From positions 186,001-250,000 of the forward strand of contig NZ_JIAU01000006.1 of the NCBI RefSeq assembly GCF_000620665.1: a stretch of DNA of 64,000 nt, in the 5' to 3' direction. Shown in pieces: positions 41,558 to 50,403 of this stretch. A program made the translations under genes and the position numbers. The stretch's first letter is position 1; each line of letters opens with the position of its first letter. This DNA comes from Sphingomonas sp. URHD0057 (GTDB lineage: Bacteria; Pseudomonadota; Alphaproteobacteria; Sphingomonadales; Sphingomonadaceae). Under the pieces are notes generated by a model. It did no database searches. It saw only the letters and a program-made list of their open reading frames with translations, and was not told the origin of the DNA.

Positions 41558-42985
41558 ATGGGATATGAAACCTCGCTCAAGCTCTTCATCGACGGCGTGT
41601 GGAAATCGGGCGAAGGCCGCGATTGCCACGATGTCATCAACCCGGCCGACGCGCAGCCGATCGCCGCTTTGCCCTATGCGACCAAGGCCGACCTCGACGA
41701 GGCGCTCGCCGCGACGGACCGGGCCTGGCCCGAATGGCGCGCGCTCGACGTCGAGAAGCGCGGCGCCATCCTGCACAAGGCCGCAGCGCTGCTGCGCGAG
41801 CGCGCCGACCTCATCGCCCGGACGATGACTCAGGAGCAGGGCAAGCCGCTCAATGAGGCCAAGCTCGAAGTGCTCGCCTCGGCGCAACTGTTCGACTGGT
41901 ACGCCGAAGATGCCAAGCGCGATTACGGCCGCACCCTCGTCCGCCCCGCCGGGCAGCTCAGCCGCGTGATCCGCCAGCCGGTCGGCCCGACCGCGACCTT
42001 TACGCCATGGAATTTTCCGCTCTACCTGCTGGCGAAGAAGGTCAGCGCCGCGCTCGCCGCGGGCTGCACCATCATCTCGCGCCCGCCGCATGAGACGCCG
42101 GGTGTCGGGACCGAGATGTTCCGTGCGCTCGCCGACGCCGGCATTCCGGCCGGCGTTGCCCAGCTGGTCCATGGCGACAGCGCCCTGGTCAGCGAGACGC
42201 TGATCGCCAGCCGGGTGATCCGCAAGATCAGCTTCACCGGCTCAACCAATGTGGGCAAGCATTTGATGCGGCTATGCGCGGACTCGATGACCCGGCTGAC
42301 GCTGGAATTGGGCGGCCACGCGCCGGTCCTGATCTTCGACGATTGCGACCTCGAGAAGACGCTCGATACGGTCGTCCCCCAAAAATTCCGGAACGCCGGC
42401 CAGGTGTGCGTCTCGCCGACCCGCTTCTACGTCCAGAGCGGCATCTATGACGCTTTCATCAAGGGCTTCGCCCAGCGCACCGCGAAGGTGAAGGTTGGCA
42501 ACGGCCTCGAGGATGGCGTGAAGATGGGTCCGCTCGCCAACAAGCGCCGGCCGGACGCCATCGATGCTTTGGTGCAGGACGCCAAGGCCAAGGGCGCGCG
42601 GGTCATGGCCGGCGGCGAGCGCGGAGAAGGCGGCTTCTTCTTCCAGCCGACCCTGCTCGCCGATGTCCCCAACGAGGCGAACATCATGAACGACGAGCCG
42701 TTCGGCCCGGTCGCGGTGTCGCGGCCATTCGACACGTTCGAGGAAGCGATCGAGCAGGCCAACCGCCTGCCCTACGGCCTAGCTGCCTTTGCCTTCACCG
42801 AAAACGGCCGCCGCGCTAATTTGATCGGCGACCTGGTCGAGAGCGGCATGGTCGGCATCAACACCTTCGCCATCAGCGGCGCCGACACGCCGTTCGGCGG
42901 GGTCAAGGATTCAGGCTTCGGTTCCGAAGGCGGCAAGGAAGGACTGGAGAGCTACCAGGTGGTGAAGGCGGTTCATCAGGCTTAG
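41558..42985 (+). CDS. NAD(P)-dependent aldehyde dehydrogenase (succinate-semialdehyde type)
   Basis: A 475-aa aldehyde dehydrogenase from ATG 41558 (AGAGGG upstream); a TTG at 41522 would add 12 residues. Landmarks are TFTPWNFPLYLLAKKVSAAL, KISFTGSTNVGKHLM, the catalytic Glu in LELGGHAPVL and the catalytic Cys in NAGQVCVSPTRFY. Closest in pattern to GabD/betaine-type enzymes that make succinate from succinate semialdehyde. With the RidA protein and the oxidoreductase it may detoxify a semialdehyde and its imine. The substrate is inference. Confidence 0.9.
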   Translation: MGYETSLKLFIDGVWKSGEGRDCHDVINPADAQPIAALPYATKADLDEALAATDRAWPEWRALDVEKRGAILHKAAALLRERADLIARTMTQEQGKPLNEAKLEVLASAQLFDWYAEDAKRDYGRTLVRPAGQLSRVIRQPVGPTATFTPWNFPLYLLAKKVSAALAAGCTIISRPPHETPGVGTEMFRALADAGIPAGVAQLVHGDSALVSETLIASRVIRKISFTGSTNVGKHLMRLCADSMTRLTLELGGHAPVLIFDDCDLEKTLDTVVPQKFRNAGQVCVSPTRFYVQSGIYDAFIKGFAQRTAKVKVGNGLEDGVKMGPLANKRRPDAIDALVQDAKAKGARVMAGGERGEGGFFFQPTLLADVPNEANIMNDEPFGPVAVSRPFDTFEEAIEQANRLPYGLAAFAFTENGRRANLIGDLVESGMVGINTFAISGADTPFGGVKDSGFGSEGGKEGLESYQVVKAVHQA

Positions 42986-42998
42986 GTCAAAGGCGCGA

Positions 42999-43580
42999 TC
43001 AGCTGTCCGGGTGCTCGCTTTCGAACCGCCATTTTCGAAAAGCCTGCACTGCCGCAAACAGCACGATGAGCGGCGGAAGAACAATCCACCGCCGATCCCA
43101 ATGACCGTTGATAGTATGAATGACGGAGGCGGCGCCCACTAGGGCAACAAACGCAAGTCTCCCGTAACTCATCTTCCCGAGAATGACTGCGCGCACTTCC
43201 TCGGCGGAGCGCGCGTCGGCGACTGCAGCGCGGTCCTGCAATGCGCGTGCCGGGGAACCGTAGATCCACAGCATCAATGCCGTCCCCACCAGACTGATCG
43301 CGACCATGCCGGCGAGGAACTGAACGCGCGGCACCTTGGCAACCGCGCCAGTGCCAGTCCCCAAGATCAGCACGCCGAGCAGGACCGTCACAGCGACCAC
43401 CATCACGCTGAGGATGATGTAAATGCGAACAACATATTGCCTGATGAAACGGTCGCGCTCTTCCGCCGTGACGGGAATTGCCGCGGCTTTCCAGTTGCGG
43501 CGGTACAAATAGCCGCCTTCCCCGGTTGCTTCGAACTGCCATTCGAAGCGCTGCCGCATTCTAGGAACGTTGAACGCCAT
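42999..43580 (-). CDS. Membrane hypothetical protein
   Basis: A 193-aa protein with four hydrophobic regions (about residues 50-76, 88-107, 137-155 and 165-182) and a long polar N-terminus containing YLYRRNWKAAAIPVTAEERD. I do not recognise the family. ATG 43580 is the first in-frame start. It is divergent from the large membrane protein at 43689 with about 108 bases between. Confidence 0.6.
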   Translation of the reverse strand: MAFNVPRMRQRFEWQFEATGEGGYLYRRNWKAAAIPVTAEERDRFIRQYVVRIYIILSVMVVAVTVLLGVLILGTGTGAVAKVPRVQFLAGMVAISLVGTALMLWIYGSPARALQDRAAVADARSAEEVRAVILGKMSYGRLAFVALVGAASVIHTINGHWDRRWIVLPPLIVLFAAVQAFRKWRFESEHPDS

Positions 43581-43688
43581 CGCCGAACAGTATCGCGGCC
43601 CGGTCCACGGTCAAACACGCGCAATCGCAACCTTGCCCAAACGCCTTGGCTCCTAGAAGCCTGTCGGCGGAGTAAGGCCGGGGGGTTC

Positions 43689-45437
43689 ATGTTCAAGACT
43701 GCGTTGATCGTCAGCGGCGTGCTCGCGCTGATCGCCTTGGCCGCACCGGGGCTGGTGATCCTCGGCTTTTTCCTGCTCATTATTCCGGGCCTGATCCTGT
43801 CGCTGGCGCCGACGGTCTTCGTCTATCTGCTCCTCATCGCGATCATCCGCGCGGTCGCGCCAGTTCCTCCCGGCGCAATCGGTTGGATCGCTTCGGTCGC
43901 GCTCGCGGCGGGCATCGGCTGGGCAGCGACGCTGCCGCTGCGCGAGGCGCAAACGCTGCGCTGGCGCGCTCAGCTCAAGCCCGAAGTGATTCCCGCGGCC
44001 CCGCTCCAGCTGGCCGGCGACATCTCGCTCGATCTTCCACCGCCGTTCCGCCGCAAGCGCGACGGATCGGGCTGCGATTATCTGTGCGCTGCGCTACTCG
44101 ACACGGCGGGTGTCACCAGCGTCACCGTTTCCGACGGGGAGCTCCGGCAGCGCTTCCGGCTGGTGCCGCGTGGCACGGCGCCCGACACGGGCCTTCGCCC
44201 CGACTCTCCCGAGGGCATCTCCAACGTCTTCGACACCATCGATCACAAGCAACGCGCCAAGCGCGGCATGATCCGGCCATGGGAGCAGACCAAGGCCATG
44301 CGCGAGGCCATCGCCGCCGCATGGACGCTTCGGCTCAACACCCGCGAAACGCTGGTCGCCGAGCCGGTCGGGGACGAGGTAAAAACCGATTGGGCAATCA
44401 AGATCATTCGCGACGACAAACGCGGCGATCCAAAGGTCGAGCGGGTCGAGGTGCTCGACCGTGACGGCAAGGCGCGGCTCCGCCGTTCGCTCGTCACCCA
44501 TCGAATTCTGGCGGATTTCTTCGCCTTCGATTTCGTCGGCGGGATCGAAAATGCGCATTGGGCGATCGCCCGCAAGACGCTGTCGACCGGCAGCAAATAC
44601 GCCTCGTTCGACGCACCTTACGAGCTGGTCTCGCACGTCGTCCTCGCCCGGCCGGCCGCGCCGGCGGACGCCAAGGCGACGCTGCGGGCCGCGGTCGTCG
44701 CCGCGCTCGACGACCCCAATGCCGGCCCCGAGCGCCTGCTCGCAGCGCGCGATTGGCTAAAGTCGCTTGGGTTCAAGCTGCAGCCCGAGGACGAGCAGCT
44801 CGTCGTCCGTATCGTTGAAGATCGGCGCGTGCCGGACATTGCGCGATTGCTCTACGCGTTCCTGAACGAGGAGGCCCCGGTCGCTTTCCGTCGCGGCTTC
44901 GTTGCGCGGATCGTCAATCCCGCAACCAGCGCCGACGACCGCGGCTATTATGCGCGGTGGCTGGCGCGGATGCCGGTCGGCACTTTCGCCAACCCCACTG
45001 CGGACGAGCAAAAGATCTGGGCGGACCGGACCATGTATACCGACGCGGCCCCGTTCCTCGCGCGCCTTGCCGATACCGGCCAGCCCGGCCTCGAGCGGAT
45101 GATTGTGCTCATCCAGGAAGCGGCGGCGATCGATTCCTGGCCAAAGCGGAGGCCGCTGGTGCGTGAAATCCGCCGCGGCTTCGCGCGCATGGGAGCGCCT
45201 GCGGCACCGGCGCTTCCGGTCGTCCTCCCACTGTACAAGCTACGCTCGTCGCCGCTGATGAATGAATGGCGTGAACGGCAGCTGTGGCAAATGACTTTGG
45301 TGCGGATGGGCCTGCCGATCGATCAGATGCCCTACCCGTCCAACTTTACGCCCGAGGACATCGCCAAGGAGCAAAAGGAGACACTCGAAGCCGTCGGGAA
45401 GTATGATCCCGACCAGCGCGACGGCTACAATTACTAG
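43689..45437 (+). CDS. Large membrane-anchored hypothetical protein
   Basis: A 582-aa protein from ATG 43689 (purine-rich sequence before). Three hydrophobic segments open the protein (about residues 4-30, 33-56 and 60-82), followed by a soluble domain of about 480 residues, probably periplasmic. The soluble part has a Cys pair (SGCDYLCAALL), a HILADFFAFDFVGGIENAH stretch, and a helical repeat-like C-terminus. I do not recognise a family, and it has no close paralogue here. Monocistronic. Confidence 0.6.
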   Translation: MFKTALIVSGVLALIALAAPGLVILGFFLLIIPGLILSLAPTVFVYLLLIAIIRAVAPVPPGAIGWIASVALAAGIGWAATLPLREAQTLRWRAQLKPEVIPAAPLQLAGDISLDLPPPFRRKRDGSGCDYLCAALLDTAGVTSVTVSDGELRQRFRLVPRGTAPDTGLRPDSPEGISNVFDTIDHKQRAKRGMIRPWEQTKAMREAIAAAWTLRLNTRETLVAEPVGDEVKTDWAIKIIRDDKRGDPKVERVEVLDRDGKARLRRSLVTHRILADFFAFDFVGGIENAHWAIARKTLSTGSKYASFDAPYELVSHVVLARPAAPADAKATLRAAVVAALDDPNAGPERLLAARDWLKSLGFKLQPEDEQLVVRIVEDRRVPDIARLLYAFLNEEAPVAFRRGFVARIVNPATSADDRGYYARWLARMPVGTFANPTADEQKIWADRTMYTDAAPFLARLADTGQPGLERMIVLIQEAAAIDSWPKRRPLVREIRRGFARMGAPAAPALPVVLPLYKLRSSPLMNEWRERQLWQMTLVRMGLPIDQMPYPSNFTPEDIAKEQKETLEAVGKYDPDQRDGYNY

Positions 45438-45448
45438 CTTGTGCTGCG

Positions 45449-45784
45449 CTACTCGCTCTCGGTGGTGACGACGCCGTTGGCAACGCTCAGGGAGGTCGGC
45501 GACAGGTTGAGGAAGTTCCCCGCCGCCGAGATCGCGACCACCTTGCGGATCGAACCGTCACTGGCGGTCACTATCTTGCTCACTCGTCCGATCGGCTTGC
45601 CGCCGCTGTTTTGAACCGGCAACCCGGGCGCCAATCCCGCAAGTGCGCTCGCCGGGACCGATTCTTGAGTCATCCGCTGCGGGCGAGGCCGCGAGGCCCA
45701 AATGCCCCCGTCCTGCGCTGCGGCCGCGTCGGCAGCGAACAGCGTCGAAACGACGGCAAGCGCCGTCAAACCCTTGTAACGCAT
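45449..45784 (-). CDS. Small periplasmic PRC-barrel-like protein
   Basis: A 111-aa protein from ATG 45784 with SD AAGGGG and a signal peptide to about residue 21. After the opening QDGGIWASRPRP comes PGLPVQNSGGKPIGRVSKIV followed by a Ser/Ile-Arg-Lys step, a PRC-barrel-like repeat. A second protein (48107-48580) shares the pattern GIWAxR, then GxxVxxSDGxxxGKVSxVxxxxDGSIxKV. Function unknown. An EcfG-type promoter lies just upstream, so it is probably a general stress gene. Confidence 0.6.
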   Translation of the reverse strand: MRYKGLTALAVVSTLFAADAAAAQDGGIWASRPRPQRMTQESVPASALAGLAPGLPVQNSGGKPIGRVSKIVTASDGSIRKVVAISAAGNFLNLSPTSLSVANGVVTTESE

Positions 45785-45803
45785 CCGAACCCCTTCGATG
45801 CAA

Positions 45804-45827
45804 AACCTGACCAGAACAACCGGTTCC
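45804..45827 (-). promoter_or_regulatory. EcfG-type promoter of the periplasmic PRC-like gene
   Basis: On the minus strand GGAAC (45827-45823), 16 bases, GTT (45806-45804), matching GGAAC-N16/17-GTT. The start site would fall at about 45796 and leave AAGGGG as a Shine-Dalgarno site before ATG 45784. Confidence 0.5.
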
Positions 45828-46024
45828 GCCACCATGTGAGCGCACCGCTGATGCCGGAGGAATTATCCGGGGCTTCTTGCAGAGTCAAAGCGCCAAGGCC
45901 CGATCGGCCCCGCGCCGACCTGGGGGCCAATTCGTCCCACGGCGGGACAAACCTCCCGCCGCCTTAACCTTTTCTAAGAACCCCGCGCCGAAAGTCGCGA
46001 CTCAAACGCGAGGGGAAGCACAGG

Positions 46025-47506
46025 ATGGGCGCGCCCGTTCCACACATGAATCCGGTCGAGGACGCCTCGGCCGAAGCCTTGTTGAGCTCGCTAAGGACGA
46101 TTGCCGCAGCCGAGCGCCGCAAGCACGCCAGCGTGTTCAATTACTGGCTGTCGATTCGCCGCGACCGCCAGTTCCCGCCGATCCGCGATCTCGACCCGCT
46201 CGAAATCTCCGACGCCGGGCCGTACAGCCTCCTGCTCGAGATGATCGGCGGCGGCGAGGACGCCGAGATCCGCCACATCGGCCATGCCATCAAGAATGGC
46301 ATCGATGTCACCAAGGTCGGCGACGCGCCGAACCCGTCGCTCCTGTCGTGCGTGGCGAGCCGCTTGCCCGTCGTCGCCGCGTGCCGCGAGGCGTTCGCGT
46401 TCGAGGACAAGTTCGAGACCCCCGAGGGCAAGGTCCGCTGCTGGGTCACGCTGCTGCCGTTCAGCGCCACCGGAACCTGGATCGATTACGTCTACGGCTT
46501 TGTCAGCCTCGACCCCGCGGCAGGCGAAGTGACGGCCGAAGCGGAAGTCGCCGAAGAAACGGCGACACAAGCTACGACGTCGATCGAGGAAGCTCCTTCC
46601 CAGCCGATTTGGGAAGCCGTCGCGGAGCTCGCAGAGCCCGAAGCTGCCGAGGAGGTTTCCCAGCTCGAACCGGAAACTGCCCCGAAGCCGGACGCGGCGA
46701 TGGAGCCGCAAGCGATCGCCGAGACCGACTCTGACTTTGAGCCGGAGCCCGGCACTGCGCCGGTCGCGTCCGCTGGCAAGGCCGGCTTCTCCAAGAAATT
46801 CTTCGAGAGCCTCGCCAGCGGCTTCTACGGCCGTCCCGCCGAGGTCGAACTCGACATGGACACCGCGCGCCTCGAGGCGGGCGAGCCGGACGAGCAGGCG
46901 GTGGTCGAGGGACCGCCCAAAGAGGAGCCGATCGTAATCGAAGAAGCGCCTGAGCTGGAGCCAAATGCGATCGTGGAAATGCCTGAGCCCGGGCCCGAGC
47001 CCGCCGCAATCGAGGAAGCTTCCGAGCCGGTCGCGGATGAAGCGCCGGAGCTCGCAGCCGAGCCCGAACCGGTCGCAATCGATGAGCCGGTTGAAATGGA
47101 ACTCATAACCCAGGTCGAATCAACACCGGAGGGGACCTTGCAAAGCAAACTGACTGATGTCCGCGCTAAGGCGGACGAAGCGCGCCAGGCCAAGCTCCGC
47201 GCCAATGCGGCGCTCTACGAGGGCCTCAGCGCGGCCTACGATTTCGCGCTCGACGCGGAAGACGCGCCGGAAGACTATCTGCGGCTGGTCGAGGCCCAGG
47301 GCCTGAAGATCCAGCTGCGCTCGCCGATGAAGCCCGTCGTCAAGCTCGCGTTCGACGGCATGTGCGACGATGCGACGATCAAGCAGCTCGAAGCGATCCT
47401 CGCCTGGGCGTTCGACGAGGAGCTGCCGCGCGGCACGCTCGCCGAGCGCATCGAATCCGAGGGAGGAATCGCGCCAATCCTGACCGGTCAGAAGCGCGCC
47501 GCCTGA
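46025..47506 (+). CDS. PAS-domain protein with long acidic linker
   Basis: A 493-aa cytoplasmic protein. Residues 20-155 resemble the PAS_5-type domain (KHASVFNYWLSIRRDRQFPP, then FAFEDKFETPEGKVRCWVTL), in which a Trp and basic patches are typical. Residues 165-375 are extremely rich in Glu, Ala and Pro. The C-terminal 115 residues form a second folded part with AKLRANAALYEGLSAAYDFA and VKLAFDGMCDDATIKQLEA. Function unknown; the family is common in Caulobacterales/Sphingomonadales. AGGGGAAG stands before ATG 46025. Convergent with a PilZ gene. Confidence 0.6.
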   Translation: MGAPVPHMNPVEDASAEALLSSLRTIAAAERRKHASVFNYWLSIRRDRQFPPIRDLDPLEISDAGPYSLLLEMIGGGEDAEIRHIGHAIKNGIDVTKVGDAPNPSLLSCVASRLPVVAACREAFAFEDKFETPEGKVRCWVTLLPFSATGTWIDYVYGFVSLDPAAGEVTAEAEVAEETATQATTSIEEAPSQPIWEAVAELAEPEAAEEVSQLEPETAPKPDAAMEPQAIAETDSDFEPEPGTAPVASAGKAGFSKKFFESLASGFYGRPAEVELDMDTARLEAGEPDEQAVVEGPPKEEPIVIEEAPELEPNAIVEMPEPGPEPAAIEEASEPVADEAPELAAEPEPVAIDEPVEMELITQVESTPEGTLQSKLTDVRAKADEARQAKLRANAALYEGLSAAYDFALDAEDAPEDYLRLVEAQGLKIQLRSPMKPVVKLAFDGMCDDATIKQLEAILAWAFDEELPRGTLAERIESEGGIAPILTGQKRAA

Positions 47507-47513
47507 CGAATCA

Positions 47514-47535
47514 CCTCTCCCGATCGCGGGAGAGG
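47514..47535. repeat. Palindromic hairpin between convergent PAS and PilZ genes
   Basis: CCTCTCCCG (47514-47522), loop ATCG, CGGGAGAGG (47527-47535): a perfect 9-base stem. There is no T-run on either side. The CTCTCCCG/CGGGAGAG pair is of a common REP-like type in proteobacteria; it lies four bases before the PilZ stop and may act as a bidirectional transcript stabiliser or terminator. Confidence 0.45.
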
Positions 47536-47538
47536 GTC

Positions 47539-48027
47539 TCAGCCTTTCGCCTGTTTGGCTTCGCCGAGGCGCAGGCCCTCGACCACCGCATCGACCGCGC
47601 ATTTGCGCGACAGCTCGGTCAGCGTCTGCCGGTCATCGGCCTCCTGGACCGACAAATGGTGCGCGCGATTGGCGATTGCGCGAAGCTCGCTGATCGTGGT
47701 CTCCGACAGCTCCTGCTGGTCCTGCAGGAGGCGCTCGAGGACCGCCTCGGCGAGCGGCGTCGCAAATTCGATGCCGGCAAATTCGTGGCAGCGCCAAACG
47801 ACGCGGCAATATTGGGTCTCGAGGCCGGCGATGCTGAGCATGACCCATGTGTCTTGCGATGCGCCCGAGGTAATCTCAACGCGGCAACCGTGCATTGAAA
47901 TGTCGATCAGCTTGGCGCCGGTGCGGCTGCGGCCGGGCTCCCGGATCGATGCGTTGAGCCGAATCGCCATGCGCGGCGCGCGGCGCCGATCGGTCGAACC
48001 ATCGAATCGTGCGGCAGAATCGGTCAT
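47539..48027 (-). CDS. PilZ-domain protein (c-di-GMP receptor)
   Basis: A 162-aa protein from ATG 48027. The PilZ signature is complete: RRRAPRMAIRLNASI (the RxxxR loop) and DISMHGCRVEI (D/NxSxxG), which together bind cyclic di-GMP; the barrel continues with VVWRCHEFAGIEFATPL. The C-terminal helical part from about residue 95 (LLQDQQELSETTISELRAIA) has no known motif. It is convergent with the PAS protein and next to a small periplasmic gene. Confidence 0.88.
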   Translation of the reverse strand: MTDSAARFDGSTDRRRAPRMAIRLNASIREPGRSRTGAKLIDISMHGCRVEITSGASQDTWVMLSIAGLETQYCRVVWRCHEFAGIEFATPLAEAVLERLLQDQQELSETTISELRAIANRAHHLSVQEADDRQTLTELSRKCAVDAVVEGLRLGEAKQAKG

Positions 48028-48106
48028 GGCGAGCTCACTCTCGCCACTTGGATGCGCCCCTAGGGTGAACAAATGGTTCTCAAACGGGCAGATTCAGACC
48101 TTTGGC

Positions 48107-48580
48107 CTACTGCCCGCTGCTGTCGGTGACGATCACCGCTCCACCGGAAACGCTGAGCTTGCCCGCGGCCACCGGAAAGCTGCGGCCGGTTGACGACGTG
48201 ACGATCACCTTGCTGATCGACCCGTCCGGCCCCTTCATGACCTGGCTGACCTTGCCGAGAACCGATCCGTCGCTGCCTTTGACAGCCTGACCGGCGGCGA
48301 TTCCGGCAATGCTGGATGCGCCAAGCGCGCCGGCGCCCGCGACGACCGCGGCGTTCGCATCCGCTGCAACCGCGCTATTCGCGTTAGCGTTGGCGGCCGG
48401 GGCCGCGTCGGCGGCAGGCGTCGGATCTTTCGCCTTCTTGTCGGCCGGCTTGGCCTTGCCGCCCTTCGGCAAGTTGCAGCGCGCGGCCCAGATGCCGCCG
48501 CACTCCGTCTGGGCGCCCGCCGCGCCTTGAACCATGATCAGCGCCCCCGCTGCCGCCAGCATGAGTGGTTTGCGCAACAT
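48107..48580 (-). CDS. Small periplasmic PRC-barrel-like protein, Ala-rich
   Basis: A 157-aa protein from ATG 48580 with GAGGAAC just upstream and a signal peptide to about residue 22. It begins ECGGIWAARCNLPKGGKAK, then a Lys/Ala-rich linker with many NAN and ADA units, and a C-terminal domain VKGSDGSVLGKVSQVMKGPD that repeats the pattern of the gene at 45449. The two are related in their C-terminal domain and signal region, suggesting a small paralogous family. No EcfG motif was seen upstream. Confidence 0.6.
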   Translation of the reverse strand: MLRKPLMLAAAGALIMVQGAAGAQTECGGIWAARCNLPKGGKAKPADKKAKDPTPAADAAPAANANANSAVAADANAAVVAGAGALGASSIAGIAAGQAVKGSDGSVLGKVSQVMKGPDGSISKVIVTSSTGRSFPVAAGKLSVSGGAVIVTDSSGQ

Positions 48581-48737
48581 GAGTTCCTCCTGATTTCTGA
48601 CTTTCGTCGTGCAAATCAAACTCATGAGCGAAGATGAAGTTTGCATTTCTGCGGTGCGTTGCCTTTGTCAAGCGACGGACACTTGCCGCGCCTTCGCGGG
48701 GGTGACGGGTGAGAGCGCCGAAGCTACAGCGCCGCGC

Positions 48738-50402
48738 ATGACGATACGCACCGGGGGCCGCATCCTCGTCGACCAGCTCAAGATCCAGGGCTGCGACCGC
48801 ATTTTCACCGTGCCCGGCGAGAGCTTCCTCGCCGTTCTCGACGCGCTCCACGACACGCCCGAGATCGACCTCGTCGTTTGTCGGCAGGAAGGCGGCGTCG
48901 CCTACATGGCCGACGCCGACGGCAAGATGACCGGCCGTCCGGGCGTCGCCTTCGTCACCCGCGGGCCCGGCGCGACCAACGCCAGCGGCGGAGTCCATGT
49001 CGCGATGCAGGATTCGACCCCGATGATCCTGTTCATCGGCGATGTCGCGCGCGGCGACCGCGACCGCGAGGCGTTCCAGGAAATCGACTTCCCGGACTTC
49101 TTCGGCCCGATCGCGAAATGGGCAGCGCGGATCGAGGATGCCCGGCGAATTCCTGAATATGTCGCCCGCGCCTGGCGTGTCGCGACGGCCGGGCGCCCCG
49201 GCCCGGTCGTGCTCGCGCTGCCCGAGGACATGCTTCGCGATGAGGTCGAAACGGCGGATCGCCCCGCCGTGCCGCCGCTGGCGGAAGCGCCCGATCCCGG
49301 CGCAGTGCAGGCGATGTTCGAGCTTCTGAAGGATGCGACGAATCCCGTTGCGATCGTCGGCGGCGCCGACTGGAGCCCCCGCGCCGGTCACCATTTCGCC
49401 AATTTCGCCTTCCGCCACGGAATTCCGGTCGCCGCCGCGTTCCGGCGTCAAGACGCCATCGACAATGCCTGCGGCGTCTATGCCGGCAACCTCGGTTACG
49501 GACCCAACCCCGTGCTCCAGCAGCGTATCCGCGACGCCGATTTGGTCCTCGCTATCGGCCCCCGGCTGGGCGAAGCGACCACCGACGGGTACACGCTGAT
49601 CACCCCCGATCACCCGGGCCAGACGCTGGTTCACGTCCATCCCGACCCCAACGAACTCGGCCGCGTCTATCACGCCGACCTGCCGATCTGCGCCGACATG
49701 GGCGAGTTCGCCGAGATGATCGACGAGTGGATGGATCCCGACTGCGTGCGCTTCTCATGTGGGGAGGACGCGCACCGGCAATGGCTTGACTGGTCCGAGC
49801 CCACGGCGCGCGACGGAGTCGCCCTCGACCTCGGCCCGTGCGTTGCGGCAATGCGCGACAAGCTCCCGCCGAACGCGATCATCTGCAACGGCGCCGGCAA
49901 TTTCTCCGGCTGGTGGCACCGCTACTGGCGCTACGGCGCGATGCCGACCCAGCTCGCGCCGACCAGCGGGACCATGGGCTATGGCGTTCCGGCCGCGGTC
50001 GCGGGCGCCCTGCGGTTCAAAGACCGGCCGGTCGTGGCGGTCGCCGGCGACGGCGATTTCCTGATGAACGGCCAGGAGCTCGCCACCGCCGTTCAGCATG
50101 GCGCGAACCTGCTCGTGATCGTCGTCGACAACGGCAGCTACGGCACCATCCGCATGCACCAGGAGCGCGACTATCCCGAGCGAATTTCGGGCACCGGCCT
50201 CAGCAATCCCGACTTCGCGGCGCTGGCCAGGGCCTATGGTGCAAGCGTTGCCGAAACGGTGACCAGGACCGACGAGTTCGCGCCCGCGCTCGACCGTACG
50301 CTCGGCGCCAAGGGCCTGCGCCTGATCCACTGCAAGACCGACGTCGAGCAGATCACCAATGCGACGACCATCTCGAAATTGCGCGCGAAATCCAAGGGCT
50401 GA
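48738..50402 (+). CDS. Thiamine diphosphate-dependent enzyme (acetolactate synthase/decarboxylase-like)
   Basis: A 554-aa TPP enzyme from ATG 48738. The catalytic Glu is in CRQEGGVAYMADADGK, the PP/middle domain follows (AGRPGPVVLALPEDMLRDE), and the TPP-binding motif is GDGDFLMNGQELATAVQHGA with NGSYG. It belongs to the group of acetolactate synthase, oxalyl-CoA decarboxylase and benzoylformate decarboxylase; the tail QERDYPERISGTGLSNPDF fits. No small subunit gene is near, so classical acetolactate synthase is unlikely. Substrate unknown. Confidence 0.88.
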   Translation: MTIRTGGRILVDQLKIQGCDRIFTVPGESFLAVLDALHDTPEIDLVVCRQEGGVAYMADADGKMTGRPGVAFVTRGPGATNASGGVHVAMQDSTPMILFIGDVARGDRDREAFQEIDFPDFFGPIAKWAARIEDARRIPEYVARAWRVATAGRPGPVVLALPEDMLRDEVETADRPAVPPLAEAPDPGAVQAMFELLKDATNPVAIVGGADWSPRAGHHFANFAFRHGIPVAAAFRRQDAIDNACGVYAGNLGYGPNPVLQQRIRDADLVLAIGPRLGEATTDGYTLITPDHPGQTLVHVHPDPNELGRVYHADLPICADMGEFAEMIDEWMDPDCVRFSCGEDAHRQWLDWSEPTARDGVALDLGPCVAAMRDKLPPNAIICNGAGNFSGWWHRYWRYGAMPTQLAPTSGTMGYGVPAAVAGALRFKDRPVVAVAGDGDFLMNGQELATAVQHGANLLVIVVDNGSYGTIRMHQERDYPERISGTGLSNPDFAALARAYGASVAETVTRTDEFAPALDRTLGAKGLRLIHCKTDVEQITNATTISKLRAKSKG

Positions 50403-50403
50403 A

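Noticed and set aside
48384-49673. A 429-codon minus-strand frame opposite the TPP enzyme
   Set aside because: GC-rich genes give long antisense frames; the plus-strand gene has all TPP motifs, while this frame has no recognisable domain.
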